A stretch of 64,000 nt of DNA from Paraspadella gotoi (lineage: Eukaryota > Chaetognatha). Shown one piece after another: positions 27,101 to 41,544 of this stretch. The position numbers were made by a program, and so were the translations under genes. Each line of letters starts with the position of its first letter. The first letter of the stretch is position 1. Below the pieces are notes generated by a model. That model was not told where the DNA came from. It saw nothing but the letters and a program-made list of their open reading frames with translations, and searched no databases. The stretch lies in NCBI GenBank assembly GCA_051294375.1, contig CM119270.1, positions 9,797,530-9,861,529 of the forward strand. Reading direction: 5' to 3'.

Positions 27101-30100
27101 AAAAAAATATCAATTTGCATCAACAAAAAAATTGTTATTTTTGTTGAAGAGTAGGTGCAAGGAAGATCTAGTGGTGAGTCAAAATTTAATCTTATATGTT
27201 CCCTTTGTCTTACAAAAAGCTTTCTTCTTTGTGAGCCCTTAGTACAATATGGTGAAAATACAAAAAAAATTTTATGGGACTGTTCATTAATAGGAGAGAA
27301 GATGAAGTTAAGTAAGCCGGAAATACCAGTAGTCCACCAATACATATAAATACTTTAAAAGGGCTTAAACTGAACCTGTTTATTGTGGCTAATATTATTT
27401 TGGTACTTGCAAAAATACTTTATAAATCAAAAAAAATTATTTGTTGTTTCGAAGTATACATTATGATTAAAATCTTTTATAAAAACATAGAATAAAAATA
27501 GAATAAATAAAATGAGAAAAATGAAAAAAATTTTGTGAAAAATATCAAAAAAAATAATTTTTAAAAGATTTAAGATAATAACCAGTTTGAGCCAAACAGA
27601 TGTCGGATCTGCCCATCGATCATTATCGGTACACTTAAATAATTAATATTTAATTAATTAATAAATTATTCAAGTTAAATTAATTAAAACAAATAAACAA
27701 AAAGATATTAATTTTAAAAATAAAATTAATTTTTTCTTTAAATCTTAGAAATCCCTACAAAAAGCAGAAGATGAGGAAGGTATAAAGGAAACTTACTTGT
27801 TAAACCAAATAAAAATCGGTGGATTCTTTTTTTAATTAATTAACTTAATTAATTACCACATAATGATCGTGGGCAAAGATCCGACCATTGTTTGCTCAAA
27901 CTTTGTTATGATTATATGTGGATTTTAGAATATCCACCCAACCGTTCATCAGCGTCCACTTGGGTGCCGGCAAGGCAACTAAAGGTCCATTCAGCTTCTC
28001 CAACCCAAACGGGTCGGGTTCTGCCCAGTGGTGCAGTCTTGGCCAGTAAGCAGTGGGACGGGGCCCGCTTAACTCCCGCCGCTAAGCCTATCGGTGTCTA
28101 CACGCCTCATCGAAGCTCAGGGACTTGCTTATATTGAATGGTTCGGTTCATTAACCACACATTATCAATCAATTACTGTCTTTTCATTCGTGAGCCCGAC
28201 TGTCCGAACACAACAGCAACAACAACATCTTCAGGCGACATGCCTCAACCTGGCGATGCATTTCNNNNNNNNNNNNNNNNNNNNNNNNNCGCCCACAACA
28301 CATCAGGCGACATGCTTCAACTTGGTGACAAACTTTCCACTAACAACAACAATTCACTGAAGAGACGCAGCAGACTTCTCCCTACGGGAGGGGGGGATGT
28401 ATGGTGGACTAAAATCCACCAACCGTTCATCAGTGGCCATTGGTGCCGGAGGCAAGTCATTCGCCTCCCAACCCAAAGGTCCGGGGTTCTAGCCTGGTGG
28501 TCGCCTAGCAGTTAAGAGGGACGGGGCGCTTAACCCGCCTGTAACTCGGTGTTACAGCCTGATCCGAAGCTCAGGGACTGCTTATATTGAACGGTTCTGT
28601 CATTAACACTTATCAATAATTACTGTCTCTTCAACTTCTTATATTTAATTCTTCATTTGGTACAAGTACATACTTGGAGTTGTATCACTAATAAGTCTAA
28701 AACAAACTACTCTACACATTTTTCAGATGGGTTTTTATGCTTTTATGAGTTAACAAATTTTTCGAATTTATTTCAATTTGACTTTTTACTTTATAAAACA
28801 ATAATAAAAATTAATCTATCAATTTAACTAAAATAAGCTATCTTGCCCACTGATATTTGGAACAAGTAAGATGGTAAGCTTAAAATTCCTAAATTCAACT
28901 TTACTTAAATTCTAAAGTAGGAAGAAAAATTTACCAATGAAGCCGTTCAATATAAGCAGTCCCTGAGCTTTTTTTTTTTCCCTTTATTGTTTTTTTTAAA
29001 TTTATTTTTGCGCTTTTTCATAAAAAGAAGCTTTTTCGCGTGGTGGGGGGGGGGGGGGGGGGTGGGAGATTTTAGACTAGACACTCCACTTCTTGTTTTT
29101 CAAATACCAAAAAAACCCCCCCGGAACCCAAATACAAGCGGCGGGGAAGGGACCACCCACCTCCCCCCTCCCTTTGGGGTGGGGGGGTTCCCTTTCCCGC
29201 GCGCGCTGGGGGGGCGGGCCCCCCTTTGTGGGGGGGTGGTTCCGCGCGGGTGTTGTTTTATGTGGGTTTTCGGGGTGTTTCGTGCTCCCCGGGACGGGGG
29301 GCTTTTTTTTTTTCTTTTTCACCTTTCCCTTTTTTTTCGAAAGACTTAACAAAACCTCCGACTCTTAGCAAACGTTGGGGGTTTTTTTTTTGTGTGGTGG
29401 GCATTCCGCTCCACTTCTCCTTTTTTTTGGGGGAGTGGTCCCTCCCGGTGGGTGGGGGGGGGTTGTTTCTTATGTTCTTCAATATTTTTCCAAGCCACGG
29501 GGAGGGGGACCCCGCCGTCCTCTTCCTGCCCGACGACCACCAGGCTAGAACCCCGGACCTTTGGGTTGGGAGGCGAATGACTTGCCTCCGGCACCAATGG
29601 CCGCTGATGAACGGTTGGTGGATTTTAGTCCACCATACAATAAAAGTTAAATTTCAAAACAGTTTTTTTAAAGATTTTTTGCAGATTTTGGATTCGTCAT
29701 AAAAAGTTGATAAAAAGAAATATAACTCTTTTTGAAAAATTCTTTCATTAAGTGGGTCAAAAATTAGAAAAAGCTATATTTAAGCTGAAAATTAACTTTT
29801 TACATATTAAAATATAGTTTTTTAAATTTTGATCCCACTTAATGAAAGAATTTTTTAAAAATGATTTATATTTTCTTTTTATCAACTTTTAACGAGGAAT
29901 TCAAATCTGCAATCAAAATTAGAAAAGCCATTTTGAAATTTTTCGATTTTATAAGGATAGTACTATATATATATAGCCTATTGCAAAATTAAAAAACATA
30001 AAATTAATTTTTTTTACAAATTAATGTTCACTGATGGTATGTTGTTCAAAATTGACTTCTAGAATTTTGAATGCAACTTCACTACGCCTTATTGGACAGG

Positions 30101-33100
30101 CTTGGTGGTTTAAGGCCTCCATCACTCTTACAAAATAATGAAATAGCAGGTCCCTGCAAGCTTTCAATCAAGACTTCTTCACAGTCTCGTTTATTCACTC
30201 CCAGAGTACTGGCTTCCTATAAATGAAGTGGTATTATTTCAAAGAATGTTTCAATTGTTATAAGACCACTCCTTAAGTATTAGATCGAGAATACTTATTG
30301 TACTTCACACTGTAGTCGGGCATTGCCTAGTTCACCCGCCTATAAGCATGACACATTCAGTCCTGACCCGGTGGCATCATTGAGTAAAGCCATCAGCTCA
30401 TGACCACTAGGTACCGGTTCAATCACAACCCGGTACTACCCTGCAGGAAGCGTGAGGACGGCCTAAGCCGCCTTGGGGCATGGCAAACCCTCAAGCCTGG
30501 TTCCAAGCCCAGGCGCCGTTCCATGGCTGCTAGAGGGGTTATAGAAGTTACGGACAGTCATCTTCAGCCCACGTAGCGCCTTATCCACACTGGTGAGCCC
30601 ATCCTGTCGAGCTATATCCAACCTTCTGATTCCAGGCCCATGGACGTGCTGAGATTGCTCCCCTCCCTCACTGGAAGCAGTGCAAGGGTGGGTTACAATC
30701 TCGGGGGCTTGTCTCGGCGCATTGCCTAGGTTCACCCGCCTATAAGCATGTACACCTTCAGTCCTGACCCGGTGGCTCATTGAGTAAAGCCATCAGCTCA
30801 TGACCACTTAGGTACCGGGTTCGATCCCAACCCAGTACCATTCACCCCCATTCCCGTCTGGGAAAGCGTGAGGACGGCCGTAAGCCGCCCTGTTGGCATG
30901 GCATACCCTCAAGCCTGGTTCCAAGCCCAGGGAGCCGTTCCATGGCTGCTAGAGGGGGTTATAGAAGTTACAGACAGTCATCTTCAGCCCACGTAGCGCC
31001 TTATCCACAGCACTAGCATCAAAATACAAGGAGCTGAATTTTATGAAATTGGTACAACCAATATAAAAATTATCCATTCATTTAATAAATAAGCTATCTT
31101 GCCCCTGACTTTGGACAGGCTTTGGTGGTTTAAGGCCTCCATCACTCTTACAAGATAATGACATAGCAGGTCCCTGTAAGCTTTCAATCAAGACTCTCTC
31201 ACAGTCTCGTTTATTCACTCCCAGAGTACCTGGCTGTAAATGTTTATATCATAAAATAGTTGCCCTATTTTCTAGGGAATCTCTGAAAAAAAATCAAATC
31301 TGAATTAAAAAAATTAAGATACGGTGTTGAACAAACTCCGTCATCACATCCCGTGCTTGTGTATGTTGTGGTGAATATTGCAAAAGTAATGAGTACAGAA
31401 TTTAACTTTCTTGACGAAGTGAAGTTAAAAACGAAGAGTTGCAGCTCAAACCACAGGATTCTTCTTGAAGAAAAAAATATCTTGGGCAAGAAAGAAAAGG
31501 TGGGGGAGATTCTATGAGCGCGATTTTGGAAAAATGTTTTTCGTTTCAAAGATATCAAGGAATTTTTTCATAGAATTGGAGTTCGTGACCTAAAAGTAAT
31601 CCATGCCAAATTTCATGAGAAACCGCTTTACCGTTTGGGCTGCAACTCTTCAAATAGGTTTCTTTTATTTTATATAGTACCAAAAAAAAACGAAAAAAAC
31701 GATAACGCCTTTGAAAAAATAGTAAAGTGAATACATTTTCGGAATCGCCAGGAGCTATCCTTTCGAAATCCGAGCTCGGTTTTAGCCTAATTATAATTTG
31801 AATTGAGTGATCCCGGACCTTAATCACAAACAAACAATAAAAAAGAAAGTCAAATACAATGGTAAAAACACCATACAATTTTAATGGGACTGTTCTTATA
31901 TTTCAGAAAAAAATATCAAAACCTTTGGTGGATACACTTAAATTAAATTTTATTGCTATTTCGTTTTTAAAAATGGTAAGGTTACGGTTGGTGTTGTAGA
32001 AGACGAGTGTTTATACAGCTATCTGGTTTATTAAGACTAAAACATGTAAAAATTTGCAAGTAAAGATCTAGTGGGTGCAGACAGAAGAGCAAATTTCTAT
32101 AGAAAGTAAAGGGAAAATGCTCATAGTAGAGAAAGTAAGAGACAAATCCTTGTAGGAGAGAAGAAAAGTTTAGTAATTTCACTAAAGTTATTTACAAATA
32201 CTATATATAGAAAAAATGTACAATTTCGGGGGGTAAGTAAATCACTAAAGTTATATACAACAATTGTTTTAAGTAACCGGAACAAAAAAAAATTGAAAAC
32301 AAAAAAAGAAAAAGGAGAAAAATGTACAATTTCGGCGGTAATTCTTTTTTACCTGAGATTTTCTTCCTTGTGGTCGTTGGACACCTTCTTCAAGAGGACG
32401 TCGGCCAAGCCACGGGCCGCATCCGCCAAACCGCGCTTAAGATCATCGCAGTCGAGACGAATCAGGTCGAAGTGCTCGATGGAGGAAAGACCAGAGATCT
32501 CTCTCCCGATGGCGCTGAATCGCTCGATAAACTGGAAAGGGAGGAAGTGATGGAATGGAAATGAAATGAATGGAGAAATGAAGGAATGAAAGAATGAATA
32601 AAACGAATGAATGAATAAATAAATTATTAAATGAACGAATGAATTAATAATGGAATGAATGAATGAATGAATGAATGAATGAATGACGATAAAACTAAAG
32701 TTTAAATGAAGGAACATATGAATGAATTAAGAAATGGACAAATGATTAAATTTCTAAACGATTGAATAAGATATGAATGATTGATCAAGTTGAAAAGCTT
32801 CTCACTTGGCAATACTCTTGAAAAGAGTGCTCTTCTTCCATAAACTGATCGATTTGCGATCTCGCCTCTCCGTTCACGATGTAATCGTATCTGAAATTAA
32901 AACATCATTGGTCACCCTTGTTGCCATTACTGTCATCCTCATTCTACTTTTTATTTTTTCACTATTTCAAATGTAATGTTATTTTATTACTTTTTTTAAT
33001 CAATTGAGTTCTAAAAATGATTTAATGATAAAATAACGTTGAGTCGTTTCTGCAGTTACGTGATCACCTCTCCTTGAACGTCTGCAGATGTTCCGAGGGC

Positions 33101-36100
33101 GCGACGAAGTAGTATTTACAGGCGGACTTCAAATTCTCGATCGATTCCGTGATGATGTGAGAGGCTACAGTGGCGTCCGTGTAGACCGGATTACCGCCAC
33201 TCAGCCATGACTGTACAGTGGGCACCGCCTGCATCGTTTTAGTCACCTGAAGAGGGGGGAAAATCAAGAGGGAAAGCTTTCGGAAATTGAAAAAACGACT
33301 CTCGCTCTCTCTCTGAATAATTACTGTCTCTTCAGGTTAAAGCTGCGAAAAATGATCAAAACGTTTTATCATATAATAGTTTCTATTTCAAAGGGTAATA
33401 AGTGGAGAATTTGACAATTTTTTTCCATTTTTGACGCTGAAGACATTGAAATTTTTAATAACATATTTTATATTTTTGATCTAAATTTTTATGAAAAATC
33501 AGAATCTTTAATAAAAATAAAAAAAAAAAAAAATTTAAAATTTATGATTTTATAAGAATATTATTATAAATATATCGTAATTAATGATACTATTCCCCAA
33601 ACAATATAAGCAAAATATTTTTTGTACTCCTTAATAATACTATCTCACGTCTAAATATTCTTGTTTGTTCACTCAAATAAAATTTATGTTCCCCAGTGCT
33701 CCGCTCTCAGTAAGAACGAATTAAACACCTTGTGGATTCAGCGTTAAGATAATTGAAAATGATGAATTCGACGGCGATAAAAATGATCGAGAAAATTATT
33801 GCAAAATTCTAACTTCCCAAATCTACATCAACAAACTTAAGAGAGGATGTTGTTGACTACGGAGTAAATCGTTCTCCGCTCACCGCGTCTTCTTCAAATC
33901 GTAAATCGCCATGAAGGCGAAAAGCCCTGTTGACGATGCCATTTTCAATGTCAGTGCAAACCCTGCCTTCTGCGCCGTTGCCAACGGGTCGCGGCCTAAT
34001 AATCAAGCGTAAAAACTTATCTTGTGCTCCGGCTGCAAAGAAGATCATTTCATTGCCTCCTGCCCTTCTTTCCGAAACTTAAATTCCGATTCAAGAAAGA
34101 ACTGCGCCGTGCATCTACGACTTTGCTTCCGTTGTTTAAATGGTGGGCACATTGCTAAAAACTGTTGGTCCGAGCGCCATTGTGGTGCTTGTGATAGGTT
34201 GCATCACACTTCGCTTCACGACTCTTTTGGTGGAACAACGCTACTGCCTTCAAAAGGAACATTTTCCACAGAATCAAATAAACTCGTCGTGGAGAAAACC
34301 ACCGACCCATTGAATCTCTCGACGCCAGCTCAAGAAGCACCAAGACCCGCGGACCCTACCGCAGAGTTTGAAAAGCCAAATCTAAAAGGAAAATCTCCTT
34401 CCTTGTCATCGGAGCCTTCAGTGACACCAACATTGTCGAGTTCAAAATCTGTATCAGCGTCACCTTGGTCGACATCGTCATCCCTATCAATTAAGATAAT
34501 TCGACCGGCTGAGGCAAAGCCGCGACCAAAGATAACAAGAAAATATTTTTGTATTACCTGTTTAGCAACAGATCACAACCAAAAACACTGTAATATTGTT
34601 AAAAAGGTTCGTTCTAATTACAATAGTTAGTACTTTTATGTTTAAGTATTATGCGGTTTGTAACTAACCCATTTGTCACTTTTCCATATTTTAAATGTCA
34701 ACATCTTTATAGATTGTCAATATCTTTATGTTTATTGTTTAACCTATATTGACAAGAGGGGGAGTAAAATATGTTAGGCTTGCCTCTGTTCACACTAAGG
34801 ACGTTTTTGATAAATAGTATCTGGTCTCTTTCTTACGCCTCAATTTCCGAGAGTTTCGCGAGGCGCGTTTTAGATTTCTATTGAACTCTCACCAAAATTG
34901 TTCGCCCGGAGAAACTTCGTTCTTACGAGTATCAAATATTCGATATCTACTTTTACTTTGTCTTGTGCGACTCAAGTTAGTACATTTCGTTACGGGCGAA
35001 TCAACGACATTGGTCTCCGCGGGCGCAAAGTCTCAAATAACTTTACACCATCCCAGGCGTAGTGTTCCATCCACACTGTTCCATCCACATACCTAACGAC
35101 TTCCCTCTGCGTTGGCAAAGCGAGACCGCCCTAGGGTAACCGTTCCAGTGACTTGATGCATCACTGAGGGTTGGAAGCCCCCAAAGCCAACAGTGAGTTA
35201 CCCCATCCCAATGGGCATCACAGGCAACTCGGCTGTTGCCATAAGTGGTGAGCCCTACTATCGAACACGCAACCTTCTCAGGGTATGCTACGACAAACGC
35301 CTATGCCCTGCCGACTTTGGGTACGCTACGACAAACGCCTATGCCCCTGGGGTACGCTACGACAAACGCCTATGCCTTCACAACTCGCGCTTTCTCTCTC
35401 TCCCACTATGGTAACAGTGAGATGGGCATCACAGGCAATCCGGTTGTTGCCATACCCCGTCATTTGATCGGATGATGATGACTCGCGGAGAGGAAAGTGG
35501 ACAAACGACAGAGCTAATTAGTTTGTGGGGATCGGGACAAGTAGTCATCATTGCTAATGGTGATCGGGACTCTTTAGAGTGAGTATTGACCTTTTAAACC
35601 GTCGCTATACTTCAAAAAGTCGAATTGTTTTAGCCGTGATGCGTTTAATCTCCGGCTATCCCGGTTTTTTTGGCTTAAAGAGAGGGCTCATCACTGAAGT
35701 CTTCAGTGAAGGGAACGATTTGAGCGGGCCAGTGAAAGGAGGTCCTCTAGTGAGATGCCCCCTCGACACTGACATTTACAACTCAAAGCCATCACTAACT
35801 TGTGTGATTAGTAGAGTGATCAATTCTTGCAAGTCCTGGTAGGGTGGGTAGAACTGCATTTTTTCGTCATCAAAGGTAAGTTCCATCTTCAGGGTAGGGA
35901 GCTTTTTGTTGTCGTCGCTGACTTCGAAGGCTTCTACCCAGGAGCGAATCGTGCGCACCAGCAAGTCTTTCAACTGTAGTAAAAACAAAGGTTGATCAAA
36001 TAATAATTTATTATAAAGTAATTTGATTAATTTGATTTGATTAATTAATTATTTAATTTGATTAATTCTAATCAAAACAAGATGTCTCATCCACACTAAC

Positions 36101-39100
36101 TCGATATCATCGTTTTCTGCCTGTCAAAAGTCGACTCGTGAATCTGCTTCACCATAACAATGCGTAATCATTAGGGCGGATCATATGCACATATAATTTT
36201 TCAGAATATGTTGCCTATCGGTGATTCCACTATCTAATGTAGTTTTATTCGATTTCGCAATAATAATTTCCAAAAAAATATTCAGGATCTACTGCAGATT
36301 TTATAATTTAAAAAAATCTTCAATTGCGATATGTGATTGGTGGAAATTGATCACGTGACCATCGAATTTTAGTTTGTTTTATTCTTAATAAAAAGTTATT
36401 TTTACGTATTTAAAGCAATACATTAAGATTTATGAACAATATCAAAGAGTTAATAAGCAAGTGAAAGAAATAAATAAAGCTCCTGACCGTATCAAAGATT
36501 GTACGGACATACAATCGACTTATCTCTCACTCTTTCTTACTCCCTCTCTCTCTTTCTCTCTCTCTCTGAAGAAAAATTCTATCTTCTCGCACGCGGAAAC
36601 TAACGTTCAAGTGTCCCCCGTCCAAAAATGAGTCGACAAGAGTTTCAAAACGTATGTTTAATGAGAGAAAACAGTAAAAAAAAACATGGTTTAGTAACTC
36701 GTAGAAACAAGTTTCAGACGGACGATCGTGATTCGGTCTTAAAAACGAATAAAAACGTAGTCAATGGGAAGTCCAGCTCCAGAGATGAATCAAAGCCCAA
36801 GTTCTAGGATATTTTTTTTTTCATTTTTAATTTTTAAAATTTTGAAACTTAAGAGATTGTATGTACATTGTACAATACTTAGATTTTAAAGCAAGAAATA
36901 TTTTCGAAATTTGCTGTTATTCGCTTAGGCAATAATTTGTAGTCAGAATTCATTCAGCCAAGTGAAATAAGAACTCGAAAAAGATATGTGATGAAGGCCC
37001 GTCCGTAGCGCATAACGGTGCTCAGAGCGGCGTCCTTGGATTCGTGTCCTGGACAAAAGCATCGTAAACAATTCATTACTAAATTACGATAGTGGGAGCA
37101 GGAAGATGAAGTATGTTTTCTTCATATAAGATACACTCGCGATCTTTTGGTGCTTGAGTTTTTTTGTTGATTCAGCGACGTCCTTGGCAACGAAATCGGT
37201 CGTGGAGCCGAAGATGAAGGATCCGGCGAAGGAAACGGCGCTGAAGTTGATGCAGGAGGTCACGGTGCTGTCGGCGCAGAAGACGACGAAAGGAGTCGTT
37301 ATCAGCGGCTACATAAAGGCAACCTTTTTTCTCCTGAAAGATTTTCTATTATTTTTTGGAGAAAGTCACGAAAGAACGTTGAAACTTTGTCGATCCAAAT
37401 CGAAGAAAGAATAGGTGAGGATTGAAGGTTTTATTCGAGGAGATTTTCCTCCAGTGTCGAAATTCGACCATGGAGTGGAGAGATCGCAAAACCGACGGCC
37501 GCTTCAATGAGCGGCCGCTAATTGCATTGATCGAGATAACCCCAAACTCGGGAATAAGTAAAAGAAATATAAAATATATTTTTTGAAAGAAAAACAAAAT
37601 GAATTTGTGATGATACGGCGAGTCCACGATACGGGTTACGTCGTTTTTACTGTAGAAAGAATGCTCGATTCGTTCGGCCGTGGTTAACTGGCTTTCAACA
37701 TGGAGCAAGGTTTTTCTAAATCTTGAATGACGTAAATGTCGAATAAATGACGAATAAATCGTGAATAAGTTTATTTATTGTAGAGAATAATTTAATGGCG
37801 AAATTAATGAAAGTATGGTGGACTAAAATCCACCAACCGTTCATCAGGAGGCAAGTCATTCGCTCTCCAACCCAAAGGTCCGGGGTTCTGCCTGGTGGTC
37901 GCCTTGCAGTTAAAGGGACGGCGGGCTTAACCCGGCCGTAACCGGTGTTACAGCCTGATTCGAAGCTCAGGACTGCCTATATTGAACGGTTCTGTCATCT
38001 AACTCATAACAATTATTACTGTCTCTTCAGAAGTACAATAAAATGGTTAAGAAAATCTTGATTCCGTAAAAACTACGGTTCCATACGGCCGATTTTTTCC
38101 AGAGAAACAATTATGACGAGGTTTTCGGCTAAAAAAAGCGACAGAACTGTGAAAAGACTGGTCTGAAAAGCGTCAAACTAAATAACCAGGGAAAAGATGG
38201 ACGCGAGCTCACAAAATCTCTTTATTGTATTATTTATATCCTTTCCAAAAAATATAGTTACTAACTATATATTACTGTGAGATAAGACAGTGCAGATTTT
38301 AATTTATTTGCCAATATTTCGATTTATATTAAGAAATTTTTTGAACTCAAAAAGGACCGGTAAAAAAAATATGGAGACGGGGCAGCAAGTAAAAAAGAAA
38401 AAATTAGACGGGAAACAATGTTTAGAGGGGAATTGTTGTGGGGCGATGCGCGGAGGGCGCCGGACTGGCTTTGGGAAGCCACCGCAGACCTCTTAACGCG
38501 TAGACCTACAATGTCAGTTAGCGCACCGACGGGACGGCACGTCGACCGCAAATGAAGCCGACTGTGTAGGATCTGTGAATATGAATACACAAGAGAACGG
38601 GGGACGCCATCTAAATTAGACTCACACTCGAACACATACTTTTCTAATGAATGTCACAGATGCTCACTATAAGGCTGAAAGGGAACAAGTAATGAATCGC
38701 ACCACTTATGAATACACAATGAAATCAATAACTGATGAATGTTCACATCGCGTAAGGTGTCAAGAGTCTTTGAAGGATCCCCTTCCACTAATACCGTCTT
38801 CCAACAATGATCGCCACGCCTTTCTGCAGGTTAAAGGATGAAGAGGTAAGATTAAGTTAGCTTAAGGGATTAAGAGTAAGGATTAAGTTACTTAAGGTGG
38901 ATTAGAGGTTAGATTAAGTAAGCTTAAGGGATTAGGGTTAATGATTGCGGTTTATGGATTTGTTAATCTGATTTTGCTGAATGGAAAGAGGAGCCGCAAG
39001 AATAAAAGCAAAAAAGGAAAAAATAATTAGGAGACTCGAGACTCATTGGAAAATATTTTTGATAAAAGAGTCTACGGACGGATTAAAAGACTGACATAAA

Positions 39101-39943
39101 ACGGATTTGAAGATTCTGCCTGAAAATCGCAATAACCCATTACCTTTCGTTTCAATCAGAAACCGGAAGACGTTTGTCGTTTCAATCAAAGAACGACTAG
39201 GCTCTTTGTTTGCAACCAATCAGAAACTGAGATTCTTCGCCGCCTCAGAACGTAGGAGACGGAAAGTCTTAAGATTCGTTCGTTTCATTCGACTCCTTCG
39301 TTGTCGTCGTCGTCGTCGTTCGCTCTGATCTTTCTTTCTTTCTTTCTTTCCTTTCTGTTCTTTTCTTTTCTTGTCTTGTCTTTCTTTCTTTCGTTTTTTG
39401 TGCTTTTTCTGTTTTCCGTTTTTCTTGTAAACTTTTTCTTTTCAATTTTTGTATCTTTATCTTTTCGTTCTTTCTTTTTTTTTCTTTCCATTTCACGTCA
39501 TGTCGCTTATCGTGTCTTTCTTTCTTGTCTTTCTTTCTTTTTCTTCCTTTCTTTCTTTCTTTCTTCTTTTTTCTTTCTTTCTTTCTTTCTGTTTGCTTTC
39601 TCTTTCTTTCTTTTTCACTCTCTATTTTCTTTCTTTCCACTTCTCTTTCTATCCTTTCCTTCTGCTATTTATTCGCTCCTTTCATTCCTTCCTCTGCTCT
39701 TCCATCGTTTGCGCTTTTCCTTTCTTATTTCTTTCCATCCTTCATTCATTTTTCTTCTTTGCTCTGCATCATTCGAGTCTTCTTTTTTTTTTTCAGACGA
39801 AAAAATTCTTCTAATCAAAGTCGTTGAATTTACCCCGTCCGCCGTCGTCGTCGTCGTCGCCGTCGCGCGTGCGTCGTCGTCGTCATCGTTTTCGTCCCTG
39901 ACTCATCGCAAGCATCTCACGAACGTTACCTACTCTTCTCTCT

Positions 39944-39992
<49 letters not shown>

Positions 39993-40229
39993 GTGTCTCT
40001 CTACGTCTCTCATTGCTCTCTAATCTCTCTCTCTCGTCTCTCTCTCTTTCATGTTCTTGTCGTGTAAATTTTGCGAAGTCAATTTTTTAAATATGCGTCA
40101 TTGTTTTATACTATTAATGGCTAATGCATTAATAAATTTTTTCTCAGTAATACAAAATTGAAAGTTTTGAAAGTTTATTTCTGTGCCTGGGTAATGGCCT
40201 ACCCAACTAAACGTCTTACGCATTATGAG

Positions 40230-40324
<95 letters not shown>

Positions 40325-40379
40325 ACGCCTTTGTCCGAGGGTCATGCCGGCAAATTGATCCCTCCCCTTCTAAAAAGAG

Positions 40380-40426
<47 letters not shown>

Positions 40427-41511
40427 GAGCAGGGAGGGAGGAAGGAGGAAATATGTTTTCAATGGATTCGCGGTCTTTTAACGATTTTTTGAACGATGGG
40501 AACTTTGGGCTTAAATTGAGGTGAGCCTCTCATCCATGGAGTGTGTTGTTGTTGTTGTCGGATGTTGTATTTGTGTTGTCGTTGTTGTTAAAACTCGAAA
40601 ATAATGTTCACGCTCTTCGTATTTCTTTATATATTCCTCGATTAATAACTTCGAACTCTCTCCTTTCTTTTAATCCACGTAATTTCTCAAAACTAGTAAA
40701 TAGTCGTTTTTTCAAAAACGCGAACGAGCCTTTTTACAGAGATTATTTTCCGGTAGTATTGTAAGAAGAATTTATATCTGCGTTTAACAATTTTACTGTT
40801 ATTGTGTCGTTAAACTTTCTACGTATTGAGGCATAAAAAAAAGTCAAAATGAAAATAAAAAAGGATATTAGCATTAAATATTGCCGCCTATAATCAAAAT
40901 ACGGTTCATTTACGTAAAAAGTTTCTCATAGACATTGTGTTACAGTTAAGTTTTAGTTTTTAAAGAAAAACCAAGTTTAGTTACAAACAAGGGGTTCGTT
41001 TTTGTTTTAAAATAAAAAACCCGTTGTCTGTTAGACGCAAACTTTGTTTTCTCTTTAAAATTTATTTTTCATATTTTGTATGAGACGCAATCTTTTACTT
41101 ACAACCCTGATGGAATGATGACTTTACTCAATGAGCCAAACCGGGCCGGGGTAACAAGATAAAGTGTCATTGCTTGCTAGGCGGCGTGAACGCATAGGAA
41201 ATGCCGAGCTACATTTATAATTTTTAAGTTTTTCTTCGCAGATTTTAAGTTTAAAAAATTCGATTTAAAAAAAGAATTTTAGAAAAAGATCGACATACGG
41301 GCGATAAGAGCCGACAGAATCCGATAACCGCGACAAGGAGCTACTGAGTGAAGAAAGAAGGTGAAAAGTGCCGACAATGCCGATTAGTGAATTCACTGAA
41401 AAAAGAAGTCACCATTTCTTTCGCCCATTTAATCTCAATCAGTAGTCTTAGATTTTCTCCCAGACAAGTCTCTCTCTCTCATCTCTCTCTCTTTACATCT
41501 CTCTCGCCCTC

Positions 41512-41544
<33 letters not shown>

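Larger units (their letters stand above)
23890..28976 (+). repeat. Low-quality direct duplicate of 16.7-21.4 kb
   Basis: From about 23890 the sequence follows 16674 onward through exon 14, the TIR element with its SINE, the (TTCC)n tract, exons 13 and 12, and the intron sequence up to about 21440. The part left of the 28265 N-run has frequent single-base indels. The part right of it (28290 onward) is nearly clean. It is most likely an uncollapsed haplotype or raw-read gap fill. A true tandem duplication is the alternative. Confidence 0.85.
36868..38335 (+). repeat. Segmental duplicate, copy A
   Basis: Matches copy B (42572-43075 plus 44805-45560) at high identity, including a SINE-1 at the same internal position. 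Copy A has about 150 bp extra near 37020-37180 and copy B has a 1.7 kb insertion. The duplication therefore post-dates the SINE insertion. Confidence 0.75.

Noticed and set aside
28987-29702. Several 60-158 residue Gly/Pro-rich open frames
   Set aside because: They lie in the homopolymer junk block, overlap on both strands, and have no natural counterpart.
39301-40023. 240-residue Phe/Ser-rich open frame
   Set aside because: It is the translation of a TTTC/CTCT tract with no domain and strong low complexity.
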